Part shown: positions 1 through 8,623 of the stretch, piece by piece
Position numbering within the stretch: position 1 is the stretch's first letter
Layout: each line of letters starts with the position of its first letter
From: Anaerolineales bacterium
Lineage (GTDB): Bacteria; Chloroflexota; Anaerolineae; Anaerolineales; UBA11579
DNA length: 64,000 nt
NCBI GenBank assembly: GCA_019637755.1
Contig: JAHBVC010000001.1
Coordinates: 1,389,181-1,453,180, forward strand
Direction of reading: 5' to 3'
Position numbers and translations under genes: made by a program
The notes under the pieces: generated by a model
Seen by the model: the letters and a program-made list of their open reading frames with translations, nothing else
What the model was told of the DNA's origin: nothing
Database searches by the model: none

Positions 1-370
1 TCAACTCTTCGGCCATGCCCCAATCATCATCTTCTTTGGAGCGCGTGTAGGAGAGCTGCATCATGCCGCCAGTCATATCCGTGTTGACGACGTAGACCTG
101 GATCTCCTGGCCGACCTGAATTTGTTCTCGCTCTTCGGGAGTCATCGCTTCGACTTCGCGAGACGAGATAATGCCTTCAGACTTGGCGCCAATGCTCACC
201 AGAATTTCGTTGTTGGCTGTGCTGGCTACGATCCCGGCGCGCATTTCGCCCGGGCGAGGCAGCTCCAGATTCAATTCACTCTGATTGAGCAGTTCTTCCA
301 TGGTCAAGCCGGTAGGCTGCGCCTCAGCGCCGGCTTGCTCCCCCGAATGGGAGAGTTCGTTTTGATTCAT
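1..370 (-). CDS. S1 RNA-binding domain protein (N-terminal part)
   Basis: Reading from the ATG at 370, 123 codons run off the left edge. After an acidic, low-complexity N-terminus (about 40 residues, rich in Glu/Gln) comes the start of an S1/OB-fold domain: PGEMRAGIVAS, then a strand-turn pattern ending in GQEIQVYVVNTD and LSYTRS, typical of ribosomal protein S1 and multi-S1 proteins. A TATAAT -10 box lies upstream on the minus strand (411-406). The gene is divergent from the ChlI-like gene. It is probably the bacterial S1 homologue (rpsA-like), but only one repeat is visible, so the number of S1 domains and the exact identity cannot be judged. Confidence 0.8.
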   Translation of the reverse strand, partial: MNQNELSHSGEQAGAEAQPTGLTMEELLNQSELNLELPRPGEMRAGIVASTANNEILVSIGAKSEGIISSREVEAMTPEEREQIQVGQEIQVYVVNTDMTGGMMQLSYTRSKEDDDWGMAEEL

Positions 371-405
371 ATACGTGTGGTTACTCCAGAGGTTAAGGTG
401 CCCTC

Positions 406-411
406 ATTATA
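406..411 (-). promoter_or_regulatory. -10 box of the S1-domain gene
   Basis: TATAAT on the minus strand, 35 nt before the S1-domain start codon. A CTGGAG Shine-Dalgarno-like stretch lies between the two. Confidence 0.45.
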
Positions 412-517
412 ACGCCAAAAATCAGCCGTATTCATTAGGGCTCTGCAAGGTGCGCTGCGAAAAAAGCCCTTGTGATAGACTAGCCGCTCACCTCGATCTC
501 AAAGGATTTTTCTGCCC

Positions 518-1627
518 ATGCCCCGCGCTGCCTTCCCTTTTACTGCCATCGTCGGCCAAGAGCGCATGAAACGCGCCCTCATTTTGAACGCCGTGGATCA
601 ACGCATCGGCGGGGTGCTGATCCGCGGCGAGCGTGGCACGGCCAAATCTACCGCCTCGCGGGCGATGGCGGCGCTGCTGCCGGAGATCGAAGTATTTGCC
701 GAATCGCCGTTCAATGATGACCCACAGGCCCCGGACACCTGGTCAGACTGGGTGCGTGAGCGCCAAGCCGCCGGCCAACCGCTGACGGTGACGCGCCGCA
801 AGGTAGGGTTTGTGGATCTGCCGGTCAGCGCCACCGAAGACCGCGTGGTAGGCACGCTGGATATTGAAAAGGCGATCCAAAAAGGCGAGCGCCATTTTGA
901 GCCGGGCGTGCTGGCCGCCGCCAACCGCGGCCTACTGTACATCGATGAAGTTAACTTGCTCGACGATCATGTCGTCGATCTGCTGCTCGACTCGGCTGCG
1001 ATGGGCGTCAACATCGTCGAGCGCGAAGGGATTTCGTTTTCGCACCCGGCACGTTTTATCTTGATCGGCACGATGAACCCTGAGGAAGGCGACCTGCGCC
1101 CGCAACTGCTCGATCGCTTTGCCTTCTCGGTAGATATTGGCAGCATTCGTGAGGCACGCCAGCGCGTACAAATCATGGAACGCAATCTCAAATTCGAGCT
1201 CGACTCCGAGGCGTTCGCCCGCGAATGGGCACCCAAAGAACAAGAGCTGGCCGAGCAGATCCTGGCGGCACGCCAGTTGGTCGATTCGGTGGCCTATACT
1301 TCGCGTGACCTCGTGTCGATTGCGTCGCTGACCGCTTCGCTGCAGGTGGACGGCCATCGCGCCGATCTGGTGATCCTGAAGGCAGCGCGTGCCCAGGCCG
1401 CCTTTGATGCGCGCCGCGCCGTGACCCCGCTGGATATTGCCATTGCCGCTGAGCTGGCGCTGCCGCACCGCATCAAGCACGGGCCCTTCCACCAATCTGA
1501 GATCACGGTGACTGAGCTGCAAGAGAAGATCAATGAGATGCAGCAATCGGGCGAAGCGGATGGCGAAGGCGAAACCCAAGACGAACCCGCGGATAGCCAA
1601 AAAGACCCCGTAAAAAAAAAGAGCTAG
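518..1627 (+). CDS. ChlI-like AAA+ ATPase (magnesium/cobalt chelatase I-type subunit)
   Basis: 369 residues. Walker A GERGTAKST at about residues 37-45 and the family block LLYIDEVNLLDDHVVDLLLD with Walker B identify a ChlI/BchI-type AAA+ ATPase; GTMNPEEGDLRPQLLDRF is the sensor-1/arginine-finger region of the same family. In metal chelatases this subunit forms rings with the D subunit and drives Mg2+ or Co2+ insertion into tetrapyrroles. The acidic tail ends in an A9 run and a TAG stop at 1625-1627. The VWA (D-type) part follows directly in the -1 frame with no start codon of its own, so the full product is probably a ChlI-ChlD fusion made by frameshifting. No BchH/CobN large subunit lies in this window, so the metal is unknown; cobalt is the likelier guess in a non-phototroph. 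Confidence 0.9.
   Translation: MPRAAFPFTAIVGQERMKRALILNAVDQRIGGVLIRGERGTAKSTASRAMAALLPEIEVFAESPFNDDPQAPDTWSDWVRERQAAGQPLTVTRRKVGFVDLPVSATEDRVVGTLDIEKAIQKGERHFEPGVLAAANRGLLYIDEVNLLDDHVVDLLLDSAAMGVNIVEREGISFSHPARFILIGTMNPEEGDLRPQLLDRFAFSVDIGSIREARQRVQIMERNLKFELDSEAFAREWAPKEQELAEQILAARQLVDSVAYTSRDLVSIASLTASLQVDGHRADLVILKAARAQAAFDARRAVTPLDIAIAAELALPHRIKHGPFHQSEITVTELQEKINEMQQSGEADGEGETQDEPADSQKDPVKKKS
1612..1621 (+). other. Putative -1 ribosomal frameshift site (A9-G slippery run)
   Basis: Nine A residues followed by G, five nucleotides before the last bases of the ChlI-frame stop. The ChlI frame (codons starting at positions 2 mod 3) reads Lys-Lys-Lys-Ser-stop. Slipping back one base gives Lys-Lys-Lys-Glu-Leu-Asp and continues open to 2580. 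The -1 frame is closed by TAG at 1594-1596, so the frames overlap only around the A-run. Programmed -1 frameshifting that yields both an I-like and a D subunit from one chlD gene is established for this family. A sequencing or assembly error in the homopolymer is the alternative. Confidence 0.65.
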
Positions 1628-2580
1628 ATAACAACCAGCAACCCAGCGAAGCGGAGCCGCAGAACCCCAGCGCCGAGCCAGGCGCCCAGGACATCTTCAA
1701 CTCAGGCGATGCGCGTTGGTGGGATGGCGGCCAGAAGGTAAAGCCCACCCAGGAGACCTTCGCCCCGCGTAAACTGGCCAACCCGCTGGATAAGATCACG
1801 CGGCGCCGCAGTGGCCGCCGCTCGCGCACGCGCACCGAGCGCAAACGCGGCCGCTATATTCAGGCGCGCCCTGCCGGCGATGACCTCAGCGATATTGCTT
1901 TTGACGCCACGCTGCGCGCCGCCGCACCCCACCAGAAAACGCGCACCGAACAACGCCAGCACATGGCGTTTGCCATCCAGAAGCAGGATCTGCAACGCAA
2001 GGTGCGCGTCAAGCGCACTGCGAATTTAGTCTTGTTCGTTGTCGACGCCTCCTGGTCGATGGCAGTGGCCGAGCGCATGGCCGCCACCAAAGGCGCCATC
2101 CTTTCGCTGCTGACGGATGCTTACCAGCGGCGTGACCGCGTGGGCCTGGTGGTCTTCCAGAAGGATCGCGCCAACCTGGTGCTGCCGCCGACCAACTCCG
2201 TGCAATTGGCCCAACGTGCCCTGGCGGATATTCCCGTAGGCGGCAAGACGCCGCTCTCCGCCGGCCTGTTTCTGGCGCACGAGGTCATTACGCGTGAGAA
2301 GCGCTTGCACCCGGATGTGTTGCCGCTGATGATCTTGCTGACCGATGGCGCTGGCAACGTCACCCTGGGTGATGGAGCCCCGCAGCCGGAGGCGCACAAA
2401 CTGGCCGACCAGATTGCCGAAGAGGACATTCGTAGCGTAGTGATCAATATGGAGCACGCCGCCTTTGACCAAGGGTTGGCGGATGCGTTGGCCGAGCACC
2501 TGAACGCGCCCTGCTACACGCTGAGTGAATTGCGCGCCGAGAATTTGTATCAGGCAGTGAAAGCCGAGCTGAATTCCTGA
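1621..2580 (+). CDS. ChlD-like VWA domain (C-terminal half of the ChlI-ChlD frameshift product)
   Basis: Open from the A-run to TGA at 2578-2580, about 319 codons. The order is typical of ChlD: an acidic/proline-rich linker, a basic stretch (TRRRSGRRSRTRTERKRGRY), then a von Willebrand factor A domain with MIDAS motif DASWS, the Thr of GGKTPLS and the Asp of LTDG. The first in-frame ATG (1963) is too far in and would remove the linker. No ATG, GTG or TTG with a ribosome site exists near 1621, which supports expression as a fusion with the upstream ATPase (about 687 residues, a normal ChlD length). The VWA domain normally binds the ATPase ring and the large chelatase subunit through a metal ion. 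Confidence 0.8.
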   Translation, partial: ELDNNQQPSEAEPQNPSAEPGAQDIFNSGDARWWDGGQKVKPTQETFAPRKLANPLDKITRRRSGRRSRTRTERKRGRYIQARPAGDDLSDIAFDATLRAAAPHQKTRTEQRQHMAFAIQKQDLQRKVRVKRTANLVLFVVDASWSMAVAERMAATKGAILSLLTDAYQRRDRVGLVVFQKDRANLVLPPTNSVQLAQRALADIPVGGKTPLSAGLFLAHEVITREKRLHPDVLPLMILLTDGAGNVTLGDGAPQPEAHKLADQIAEEDIRSVVINMEHAAFDQGLADALAEHLNAPCYTLSELRAENLYQAVKAELNS

Positions 2581-2583
2581 CGG

Positions 2584-4575
2584 CTATTCGCCGCCACGCA
2601 AGTACGCCTCGACCGCAAAGATCTGCACCGAATCGCCAATGATGCCAATGCGGTCGCCGGCCTGAAACTTGGTGGACGATTTAGGATTGGCGTTGAGCTT
2701 TTGCTCGCGCACCATCGCCACAACCGAAGCCCCGGTCTTGCCGCGCAGATCAGATTCTGCCAGCGTGTGCCCTACCAGCGGCGAATCGGCCGGCACTTCC
2801 ACCCAGGTGATCTCGATCTCACCGATGGCGCGCAAGATATTGCGCACCAGTGGCTGAGCGGCGCTGTATTCGTTCATCGCTTCGTAGCGCTTGAGGCGCA
2901 CTTGCTCGGCGTACTCGTCCACCTCGCGGCGCGGCAGGCCCAGCTCCAACAGGGTGTGGCGCACCATCTCCAGCCCGCCTTCTAACTCCGGATGCACCAC
3001 AAAGCTGGCGCCTAATTCGCTAAGGCGCTGAATGCCTTCCTCGCTGGCGGCGCGGGCGATGATCGGCAGGCTCGGATTGATCTCGTGAGCGGCGCTGACG
3101 ATCATCTCGGCGGCGGCCTCCTCGGGTACAGAGACCACCAAGGCTTTGGCGTGCTCCAGGTGCGCGTGCGTCAACACTTCGGAATTGGCCGCATCGCCAT
3201 ACAGCACCGGCACCTTTTCCTGATTGAGCAGCTCCACGCGCTCCACATCCGCTTCGATGACCTTGATGGCGATATCCATTGAGCGCAATACGGAGAGCAG
3301 GTGGCCTCCCACCCGGCCGTAGCCCACCAACACCACCGGCTTGCCGGCTGGCTCTTCGGAGGGCGGCGGCGCGGTGTGGCGATCGAGGCGCTTCCACAGC
3401 CCCGGGATACTCTTGAGCCACTGCTCGGCCTTGGGGATCAAGCGGAACATCCATGGGTTGACCGTGATCGAGAGTAGTGCTGCGGCCAGGATCAACGAAT
3501 ACTGGTTGCGATCCAGCAGGCCGAGCATCAGGCCGGCCTGGCCGACGATAAACGTAAACTCACCAATTTGGCTCAAGCCCGCGGCGACCACCATGAAGGT
3601 TTTGGCCTGGCCCGGGATCACAAAGCCGATCAATAAGTTGATCAGTACCTTGCCTAGTACCACCACCAAGGTCAGCACGAATACCTGGCCCAGGTTTTGA
3701 ACCAGGAACACCGGGTTGACCAACATGCCTACCGAGACGAAGAACAACACCGCGAAGGCCTCGCGGAAGGGCAGCACGTCAGCGCCCACCTGGTGGCTAA
3801 GCGGCGACTCGCTGACGATGGCACCGGCGACAAAGGCGCCCAGCGCCAGCGACACCGAGAAGATCTCGGAGGCGCCCAGCGCGGTGGCCAGCGTGATCAC
3901 CAGAATGGCCAAAATGAATAACTCACGGGAGCGCGTGTGGGCGATGCGATCGAGCAACCAGGGGATGAAGCGCTTGCCCACCAGGAACATCAGCACCACA
4001 AACGCGCCGGCCTTCACCAGGGTCAGCCCTAGCGTACTGACAGCGAAGCCGCCGCTTTGCGGCGCCAAGGCAGGCATCAGGATCAGGATCAGCACGGTGG
4101 CCAGGTCTTCAAGCACCAGCCAGCCCACCGCCACGCGGCCATGCGGCGTATTGAGCAAGTTGTTGTCCATCAGCCCGCGCAGCAATACCACGGTGCTGGC
4201 AATCGAAATGCCCAAGCCCATGGTGATGCCGGCGGCCCAGCTCCAGCCCCATAATTGGCTAAGCGCATAGCCGGCCAGGGTGCCCAGGGCCATTTGAAAG
4301 ATCGCCCCGGGTACGGCGATCTTGCGTACTTTCCATAGATCAGCAAAAGAAAAATGAAGGCCCACCCCGAACATGAGGAAGATCACCCCCAGTTCAGCCA
4401 ACTGGCTGATCGTATCGGTATCGCCTACGAAGCCGGGGGTAAAGGGCCCAATGGCGATCCCCGCCAGCAAATAGCCGACGATGGCGGGCAATTTCACGCG
4501 GCGAGCCAGGATTCCGCCCACAAACGCGGCAGCCAAGGCAATCGAGATATTGATTAACAGGGGCAGGTGATGCAT
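2584..4575 (-). CDS. Kef/YbaL-type monovalent cation:proton antiporter with RCK domains
   Basis: 663 residues. Residues 1 to about 385 are a dozen hydrophobic segments of the CPA2 antiporter fold. From about residue 415 a TrkA-N (RCK) Rossmann domain starts with VVLVGYGRVGGHL (GxGxxG, nucleotide binding), and a TrkA-C domain fills the last 90 residues (GHTLAESDLRGKTGASVVAM). Such proteins exchange K+ or Na+ for H+ across the inner membrane and are gated by ligand binding to the RCK part. Start: the ATG at 4575 has an AGAAAGAAG ribosome site. The gene converges with chlD, only 3 nt apart, and is divergent from the SDR gene. Which cation it carries cannot be told. Confidence 0.9.
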   Translation of the reverse strand: MHHLPLLINISIALAAAFVGGILARRVKLPAIVGYLLAGIAIGPFTPGFVGDTDTISQLAELGVIFLMFGVGLHFSFADLWKVRKIAVPGAIFQMALGTLAGYALSQLWGWSWAAGITMGLGISIASTVVLLRGLMDNNLLNTPHGRVAVGWLVLEDLATVLILILMPALAPQSGGFAVSTLGLTLVKAGAFVVLMFLVGKRFIPWLLDRIAHTRSRELFILAILVITLATALGASEIFSVSLALGAFVAGAIVSESPLSHQVGADVLPFREAFAVLFFVSVGMLVNPVFLVQNLGQVFVLTLVVVLGKVLINLLIGFVIPGQAKTFMVVAAGLSQIGEFTFIVGQAGLMLGLLDRNQYSLILAAALLSITVNPWMFRLIPKAEQWLKSIPGLWKRLDRHTAPPPSEEPAGKPVVLVGYGRVGGHLLSVLRSMDIAIKVIEADVERVELLNQEKVPVLYGDAANSEVLTHAHLEHAKALVVSVPEEAAAEMIVSAAHEINPSLPIIARAASEEGIQRLSELGASFVVHPELEGGLEMVRHTLLELGLPRREVDEYAEQVRLKRYEAMNEYSAAQPLVRNILRAIGEIEITWVEVPADSPLVGHTLAESDLRGKTGASVVAMVREQKLNANPKSSTKFQAGDRIGIIGDSVQIFAVEAYLRGGE

Positions 4576-4666
4576 GCAGCTTCTTTCTCTGGCGCCAGGC
4601 GCTTGGCCGGGCTATGCAGGCGGAAGTTTCATCTAAATGTATCAGACACAAGCATGAAAAGCGTAG

Positions 4667-4672
4667 TCTAAT
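4667..4672 (+). promoter_or_regulatory. -10 box of the SDR gene (leaderless arrangement)
   Basis: TCTAAT, six nucleotides before the SDR ATG. There is no room for a Shine-Dalgarno site, so the mRNA probably begins at or next to the start codon. Confidence 0.4.
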
Positions 4673-4678
4673 CTGGGC

Positions 4679-5524
4679 ATGCCAGCCTTGATGCCAGCCG
4701 TATTGATCACCGGAGCCTCAACCGGTATTGGAGAGGCTTGCGCGCTGCATTTGGCCAGCCAAGGATGGCAGGTGTTTGCCGGGGTGCGCCGGGCGCGCGA
4801 TGCGCGCCGCCTGGCTGCCGCCCACGCCAACATTACTGCGCTTCTACTAGACGTGACGAAGGCGGCGCACATTACCCGCGCGCTTAAAACCATCCAGGCG
4901 GCGCGGGGCCAGCGAGGGCTGCAGGCCTTGGTCAATAATGCTGGAGTGGCCGTTGCCGGGCCACTGGAATTTTTGCCCATCAACGAATTGCGCCAGCAGA
5001 TGGAGGTCAACTTCATTGCGCCGGTAGCGCTGACCCAAGGCTGTTTGCCACTATTGCGCTCGGGGCGCGGCCGGGTGGTCAACGTCAGCTCGATCAGCGG
5101 CAAGGTAGCCGCGCCCTTGCTGGTGCCATACTCTGCATCCAAATTTGCCATCGAAGCCTTTAGCGATGGTTTGCGCCGCGAATTGCGCCCGTGGGGGCTG
5201 CCGGTGGTTTCGATCGTGGCCGGCAGCATCGCTACGCCGATATGGAAGAAGACCGTGGGCAGCGCTGATGCAATGCGCCAGCGCCTGCCGCGCCGGGCGG
5301 AGAGCTTGTACGGGCCGATGATGAACCGCGGCTACCGCCGGGCTGAACGCTCGGCGGCGCGGGGCGTACCCGTGGAGGAGTTTGCCGCCCTGCTGGCGCG
5401 TATTTTGCAGACGCCACGCCCGCGCCCACGCTACCTGGTGGGCAAGGGCACCTGGCTGGCGGCCGGCATGGCGCGCTTGCTGCCGGATCGCTGGCTGGAT
5501 TGGCTGCTGTACAAGACCTACTGA
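4679..5524 (+). CDS. Short-chain dehydrogenase/reductase (SDR)
   Basis: 281 residues. The classical SDR pattern is complete: TGASTGIGEACA (TGxxxGxG cofactor site), NNAGVA, the catalytic Ser of NVSSISG and YSASK (YxxxK). The C-terminal 70 residues are a helical, basic extension. These enzymes oxidise or reduce hydroxyl/keto groups with NAD(P)(H); the substrate cannot be read from the sequence. It lies directly upstream of tsaE (37 nt) but is not functionally related to it as far as can be seen. Confidence 0.9.
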   Translation: MPALMPAVLITGASTGIGEACALHLASQGWQVFAGVRRARDARRLAAAHANITALLLDVTKAAHITRALKTIQAARGQRGLQALVNNAGVAVAGPLEFLPINELRQQMEVNFIAPVALTQGCLPLLRSGRGRVVNVSSISGKVAAPLLVPYSASKFAIEAFSDGLRRELRPWGLPVVSIVAGSIATPIWKKTVGSADAMRQRLPRRAESLYGPMMNRGYRRAERSAARGVPVEEFAALLARILQTPRPRPRYLVGKGTWLAAGMARLLPDRWLDWLLYKTY

Positions 5525-5549
5525 GCCCAACGCCCACGTGCCGCCTGCG

Positions 5550-5555
5550 TATAAT
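5550..5555 (+). promoter_or_regulatory. -10 box of tsaE operon (leaderless arrangement)
   Basis: Consensus TATAAT, six nucleotides before the GTG start of tsaE. No Shine-Dalgarno sequence fits between them. Confidence 0.5.
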
Positions 5556-5561
5556 CGAAGC

Positions 5562-6059
5562 GTGCCGATCCTCACTGATGGAGCCAGCGAAGTGTTTAGC
5601 AATAGCGCCGAACAAACGCGCCGCTTGGGCATGCAGTTAGGCGAGCTGCTCGGCGTGGGCGATGTGCTCTGGCTAGAGGGCGACCTGGGCAGTGGCAAGA
5701 CTACGCTAGTGCAGGGCATTGCCGCTGGCTGGGGCTCGGCGGATAGCGTCACCAGCCCAACCTTCGTCCTCGTCAATATCTACCGGCGGCCTGATCGTCA
5801 GCAGTTGGCGCACATGGATGCCTATCGGCTGGAGAGCGCCGAGGATGCTGAGCAACTCGACCTGGAGGCGCTGATCGAGCGTGGCCCGCTGATCGTCGAA
5901 TGGGCGCCGCGCATTGCCGCGGCGTTGCCAGCCGAGAACTTACGCCTGCAACTGACCACACTGGATGAGACCCGCCGCCATATCTTGATGCAACCTAAAG
6001 GCGCGCGCTACGCACAAATTGCCCAGGCCTTTAAAGCCACCGTCTACGGAAATCCATGA
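5562..6059 (+). CDS. tsaE: tRNA threonylcarbamoyladenosine biosynthesis ATPase TsaE
   Basis: 165 residues from a GTG start at 5562, chosen because it gives the usual family length and sits six nucleotides after a TATAAT; the frame stays open upstream inside the SDR gene, but that part has no family similarity. Walker A GDLGSGKTT (about residues 40-48), SPTFVLVN and HMDAYRLE are TsaE hallmarks. TsaE is the P-loop ATPase that works with TsaB and TsaD in making t6A37 on ANN-decoding tRNAs. It overlaps tsaB by 4 nt (ATGA), showing translational coupling. tsaD is not in the window. Confidence 0.93.
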   Translation: MPILTDGASEVFSNSAEQTRRLGMQLGELLGVGDVLWLEGDLGSGKTTLVQGIAAGWGSADSVTSPTFVLVNIYRRPDRQQLAHMDAYRLESAEDAEQLDLEALIERGPLIVEWAPRIAAALPAENLRLQLTTLDETRRHILMQPKGARYAQIAQAFKATVYGNP

Positions 6060-6727
6060 GCTTACTTGCCATTGACGCCTCCACGCACAACAGCGGCCTG
6101 GCCATCTACGATGGCGTGCAGGTGCGCTATGAATGCGCCTGGTACAGCGAGCAGTTTCACAGTGTCGAACTTGCGCCGGCTATCGAGCTGGGGCTGGCGC
6201 ATGCGGGCATGGCGGCCAAGGATCTGCAAGCAGTGGCGATCGCCATCGGGCCGGGTTCGTATACCGGGCTGCGCATCGGCCTGGCGCTGGCCAAGGGGCT
6301 GGTGCTGGCACACGGGCTGGCACTTGTGGCGGTGCCCACGCTGGATGTGCTGGCGCAGGGGCAGCCCGTGCGTACAGAGCCGATGGCGGCGGTGTTGCAA
6401 GCCGGCCGCGGCCGCCTGGCGGTGGGCTGGTATCACGCCGAAGGGCCACTCTGGCAGGCTTCTGGGGCGCCGGAGCTGCTGAGCGCTGAGCAACTAGCGG
6501 ACCGCATCCAGCGCCCGACGTATCTGTGTGGCGAACTCAACGAGGCCGAACGGGCTGTCTTGGGGCGCAAGTACAAAAACGCCATCATCGCCAGCCCGGC
6601 GTGGTGCTTGCGCCGCCCGGCGATATTGGCTGAGCTGGGCTGGCAGCGTTGGCAGGCCGGCGAACTGAGCGACCCTGCCGGGCTGGGGCCGCAGTATTTG
6701 CAAGCCAGCGACGCGGTTCCGCAATGA
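6056..6727 (+). CDS. tsaB: tRNA threonylcarbamoyladenosine biosynthesis protein TsaB
   Basis: 223 residues. The N-terminus LLAIDASTHNSGLAIYDG and the GPGSYTGLRIGLALAKGL block are diagnostic for TsaB (YeaZ), the ASKHA-fold partner that dimerises with TsaD in the t6A37 complex. The start overlaps the tsaE stop by 4 nt, and the TGA overlaps the rimI ATG by 4 nt. The C-terminal half is shorter and more divergent than in Proteobacteria, as is common for this protein. Confidence 0.93.
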   Translation: MSLLAIDASTHNSGLAIYDGVQVRYECAWYSEQFHSVELAPAIELGLAHAGMAAKDLQAVAIAIGPGSYTGLRIGLALAKGLVLAHGLALVAVPTLDVLAQGQPVRTEPMAAVLQAGRGRLAVGWYHAEGPLWQASGAPELLSAEQLADRIQRPTYLCGELNEAERAVLGRKYKNAIIASPAWCLRRPAILAELGWQRWQAGELSDPAGLGPQYLQASDAVPQ

Positions 6728-7221
6728 CACCTTCGTTGCACATCCGCCCGATGCGGCTGCACGATGTAGAAGCAGTGCATGCCCTCGAAGAGCAAATCTT
6801 CCCTACGCCTTGGTCGCTAAACAGCTATCGCTTTGAGGTGGAGCAAAACACCGCCTCGCACGCCTGGGTAGTCGAGGTGAATGGTGGCGCCAGCTCCGGC
6901 GCGATCGCTGCGTATGCGGTCTGCTGGTTGCTGGCCGGCGAGGAGTTTCACATCGCCAACATTGCCGTGGCACCCGCCTACCGGCGCCAGGGTTTGGGCC
7001 GCCGCTTGCTCACCCACGTATTGCAGGCCGGCGCCCAACTCGGCGCGCACACTGCGGCGCTGGAGGTGCGTGCCAGCAACCTGGCCGCCCAGGCACTTTA
7101 TTCCCAATTTGGTTTTGAAGTGGCTGCGGTGCGCAAAGGCTATTACCAGGATAATCATGAAGATGCCTGGCTGATGGTGCAGCCTGCGCTGGCGGCCTTC
7201 GTTGCCTCTGCTTCTGCTTAA
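6724..7221 (+). CDS. rimI: Ribosomal protein alanine N-acetyltransferase RimI-like (GNAT)
   Basis: 165 residues starting at the ATG that overlaps the tsaB stop. It is a GNAT fold with acetyl-CoA loop IAVAPAYRRQGLGRRLL (Q/RxxGxG/A) and the RimI-typical LEVRASNLAAQALYSQFGFE plus a tyrosine-rich end (RKGYYQDNHEDAWLM). In E. coli RimI acetylates the N-terminal alanine of ribosomal protein bS18. The tsaE-tsaB-rimI order is widely conserved in bacteria, which strengthens the call. Other GNAT substrates cannot be excluded. Confidence 0.88.
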   Translation: MTPSLHIRPMRLHDVEAVHALEEQIFPTPWSLNSYRFEVEQNTASHAWVVEVNGGASSGAIAAYAVCWLLAGEEFHIANIAVAPAYRRQGLGRRLLTHVLQAGAQLGAHTAALEVRASNLAAQALYSQFGFEVAAVRKGYYQDNHEDAWLMVQPALAAFVASASA

Positions 7222-7303
7222 AAATTGGCGGCACAATTCAGAGACGACTCTTTCATTAACACGGGTACTATTAAGCGCATTTTTGCTTATAGATAGAGGT
7301 TAA

Positions 7304-8623
7304 ATGACCACACTTCGTGCTGAGTTGGAACAAAAATTAAGCGAACGCCGCGCGCGCATGGCCGTGCTGGGGATGGGCTATGTCGGCCTGCCTTTGGCGG
7401 TAGTGTTTGCTGAAGCGGGCTTTGACGTCACCGGGATTGACCCTGATCCACGTAAGATGGACGCGCTCAGCCAGGGCCATTCCTATATTGGCGATATTCC
7501 CAGTGCGCAGGTGGCGGCGCTGGTCAAGGATGGCCGGCTGCATGCCAGCGCCAGCTTTGAACCACTGGCGGATATGGATGCGGTCAGCATTTGTGTGCCC
7601 ACGCCGCTGCGCAAGACCGGCGATCCGGATCTCTCTTTCATTCTCTCCGCTACCGAACAACTGGCTAAATACCTGCACCCCGGCATGGTGATCGTGCTCG
7701 AATCGACCACCTACCCCGGCACCACGCGTGAGCTGGTGTTGGAGAAGTTGGAATCGACCAGTGGGCTGAAAGCGGGCCAGGATTTCTTCCTGGCCTTCTC
7801 GCCGGAGCGTGTGGACCCCGGCCGCGAGGACTGGACCACGGTGAATATGCCCAAGGTCATCGGTGGCATCACCGCGGCCTGCGGCCAGGTGGCGGCGCAC
7901 TGGTACGGCCAGGCGCTCGAAACCGTCATCCCGGTCAGCTCGGCAGAAGTGGCCGAGATGGCCAAGCTGCTCGAGAACACCTTCCGCATGGTCAACATCG
8001 GCTTGGTGAACGAAATGGCGATCATGTGCCAGCGCCTGGGGGTGGATGTGTGGGAAGTGATCGACGCCGCCGCCACCAAACCCTTCGGCTTCATGAAGTT
8101 CACCCCCGGCCCCGGCCTGGGTGGGCACTGTATCCCGATCGACCCCTTGTATCTTTCATGGAAGCTGAAATCGCTCAACTACACGGCGCGCTTCATTGAA
8201 TTGGCGTCTGAGATCAACACCAATATGCCGCGCCATGTGGTGAGCCGCGTGCAGGAGGCCCTGAACGAGCACGGCAAGGCGCTCAACGGTAGCCAGGTGC
8301 TGGTGATCGGTGCGGCGTACAAACCGGATATTGATGATCTGCGTGAATCCCCGGCGCTGGATATTATCGGCCTGTTGCAGGAGAAAAAGGCCAAGGTCAG
8401 TTATCACGATCCTTACATTCCCCACCTGGAGCATGATGGCTGGGCTCTGGATAGCGTGGCAGATGTGCTCGCCGCAGCGCGCAAGGCCGATGTCGTTGTA
8501 CTGGTCACCAATCACAGCCAGTATGACTACCCGGCACTGTTGGAGAGCGCCAAACTGGTAGTGGACACGCGCAACGCCTTCGGTGCGGCGGCCAAAGAGA
8601 ACCCTAAGGTGGTCAAGCTCTAG
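7304..8623 (+). CDS. Nucleotide-sugar 6-dehydrogenase (WbpA/UDP-GlcNAc dehydrogenase type)
   Basis: 439 residues. It has an N-terminal Rossmann domain with GMGYVGLPLAVVFAEAG, the central dimerisation helix region (AEMAKLLENTFRMVNIGLVNEMA) and active-site block GPGLGGHCIPIDPLYLSWK containing the catalytic Cys. The GGHCIPIDP form and overall pattern fit the WbpA/WecC group, which oxidises UDP-GlcNAc (or a relative) to the uronic acid with two NAD+; UDP-glucose as substrate is less likely. The ATG has an AGAGG ribosome site. First gene of the polysaccharide cluster; its TAG shares the G with the GTG start of the next gene. Confidence 0.9.
   Translation: MTTLRAELEQKLSERRARMAVLGMGYVGLPLAVVFAEAGFDVTGIDPDPRKMDALSQGHSYIGDIPSAQVAALVKDGRLHASASFEPLADMDAVSICVPTPLRKTGDPDLSFILSATEQLAKYLHPGMVIVLESTTYPGTTRELVLEKLESTSGLKAGQDFFLAFSPERVDPGREDWTTVNMPKVIGGITAACGQVAAHWYGQALETVIPVSSAEVAEMAKLLENTFRMVNIGLVNEMAIMCQRLGVDVWEVIDAAATKPFGFMKFTPGPGLGGHCIPIDPLYLSWKLKSLNYTARFIELASEINTNMPRHVVSRVQEALNEHGKALNGSQVLVIGAAYKPDIDDLRESPALDIIGLLQEKKAKVSYHDPYIPHLEHDGWALDSVADVLAAARKADVVVLVTNHSQYDYPALLESAKLVVDTRNAFGAAAKENPKVVKL

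Noticed and set aside
7337..8128. 263-codon minus-strand frame opposite the nucleotide-sugar dehydrogenase
   Set aside because: His/Arg-rich antisense shadow without any domain pattern.
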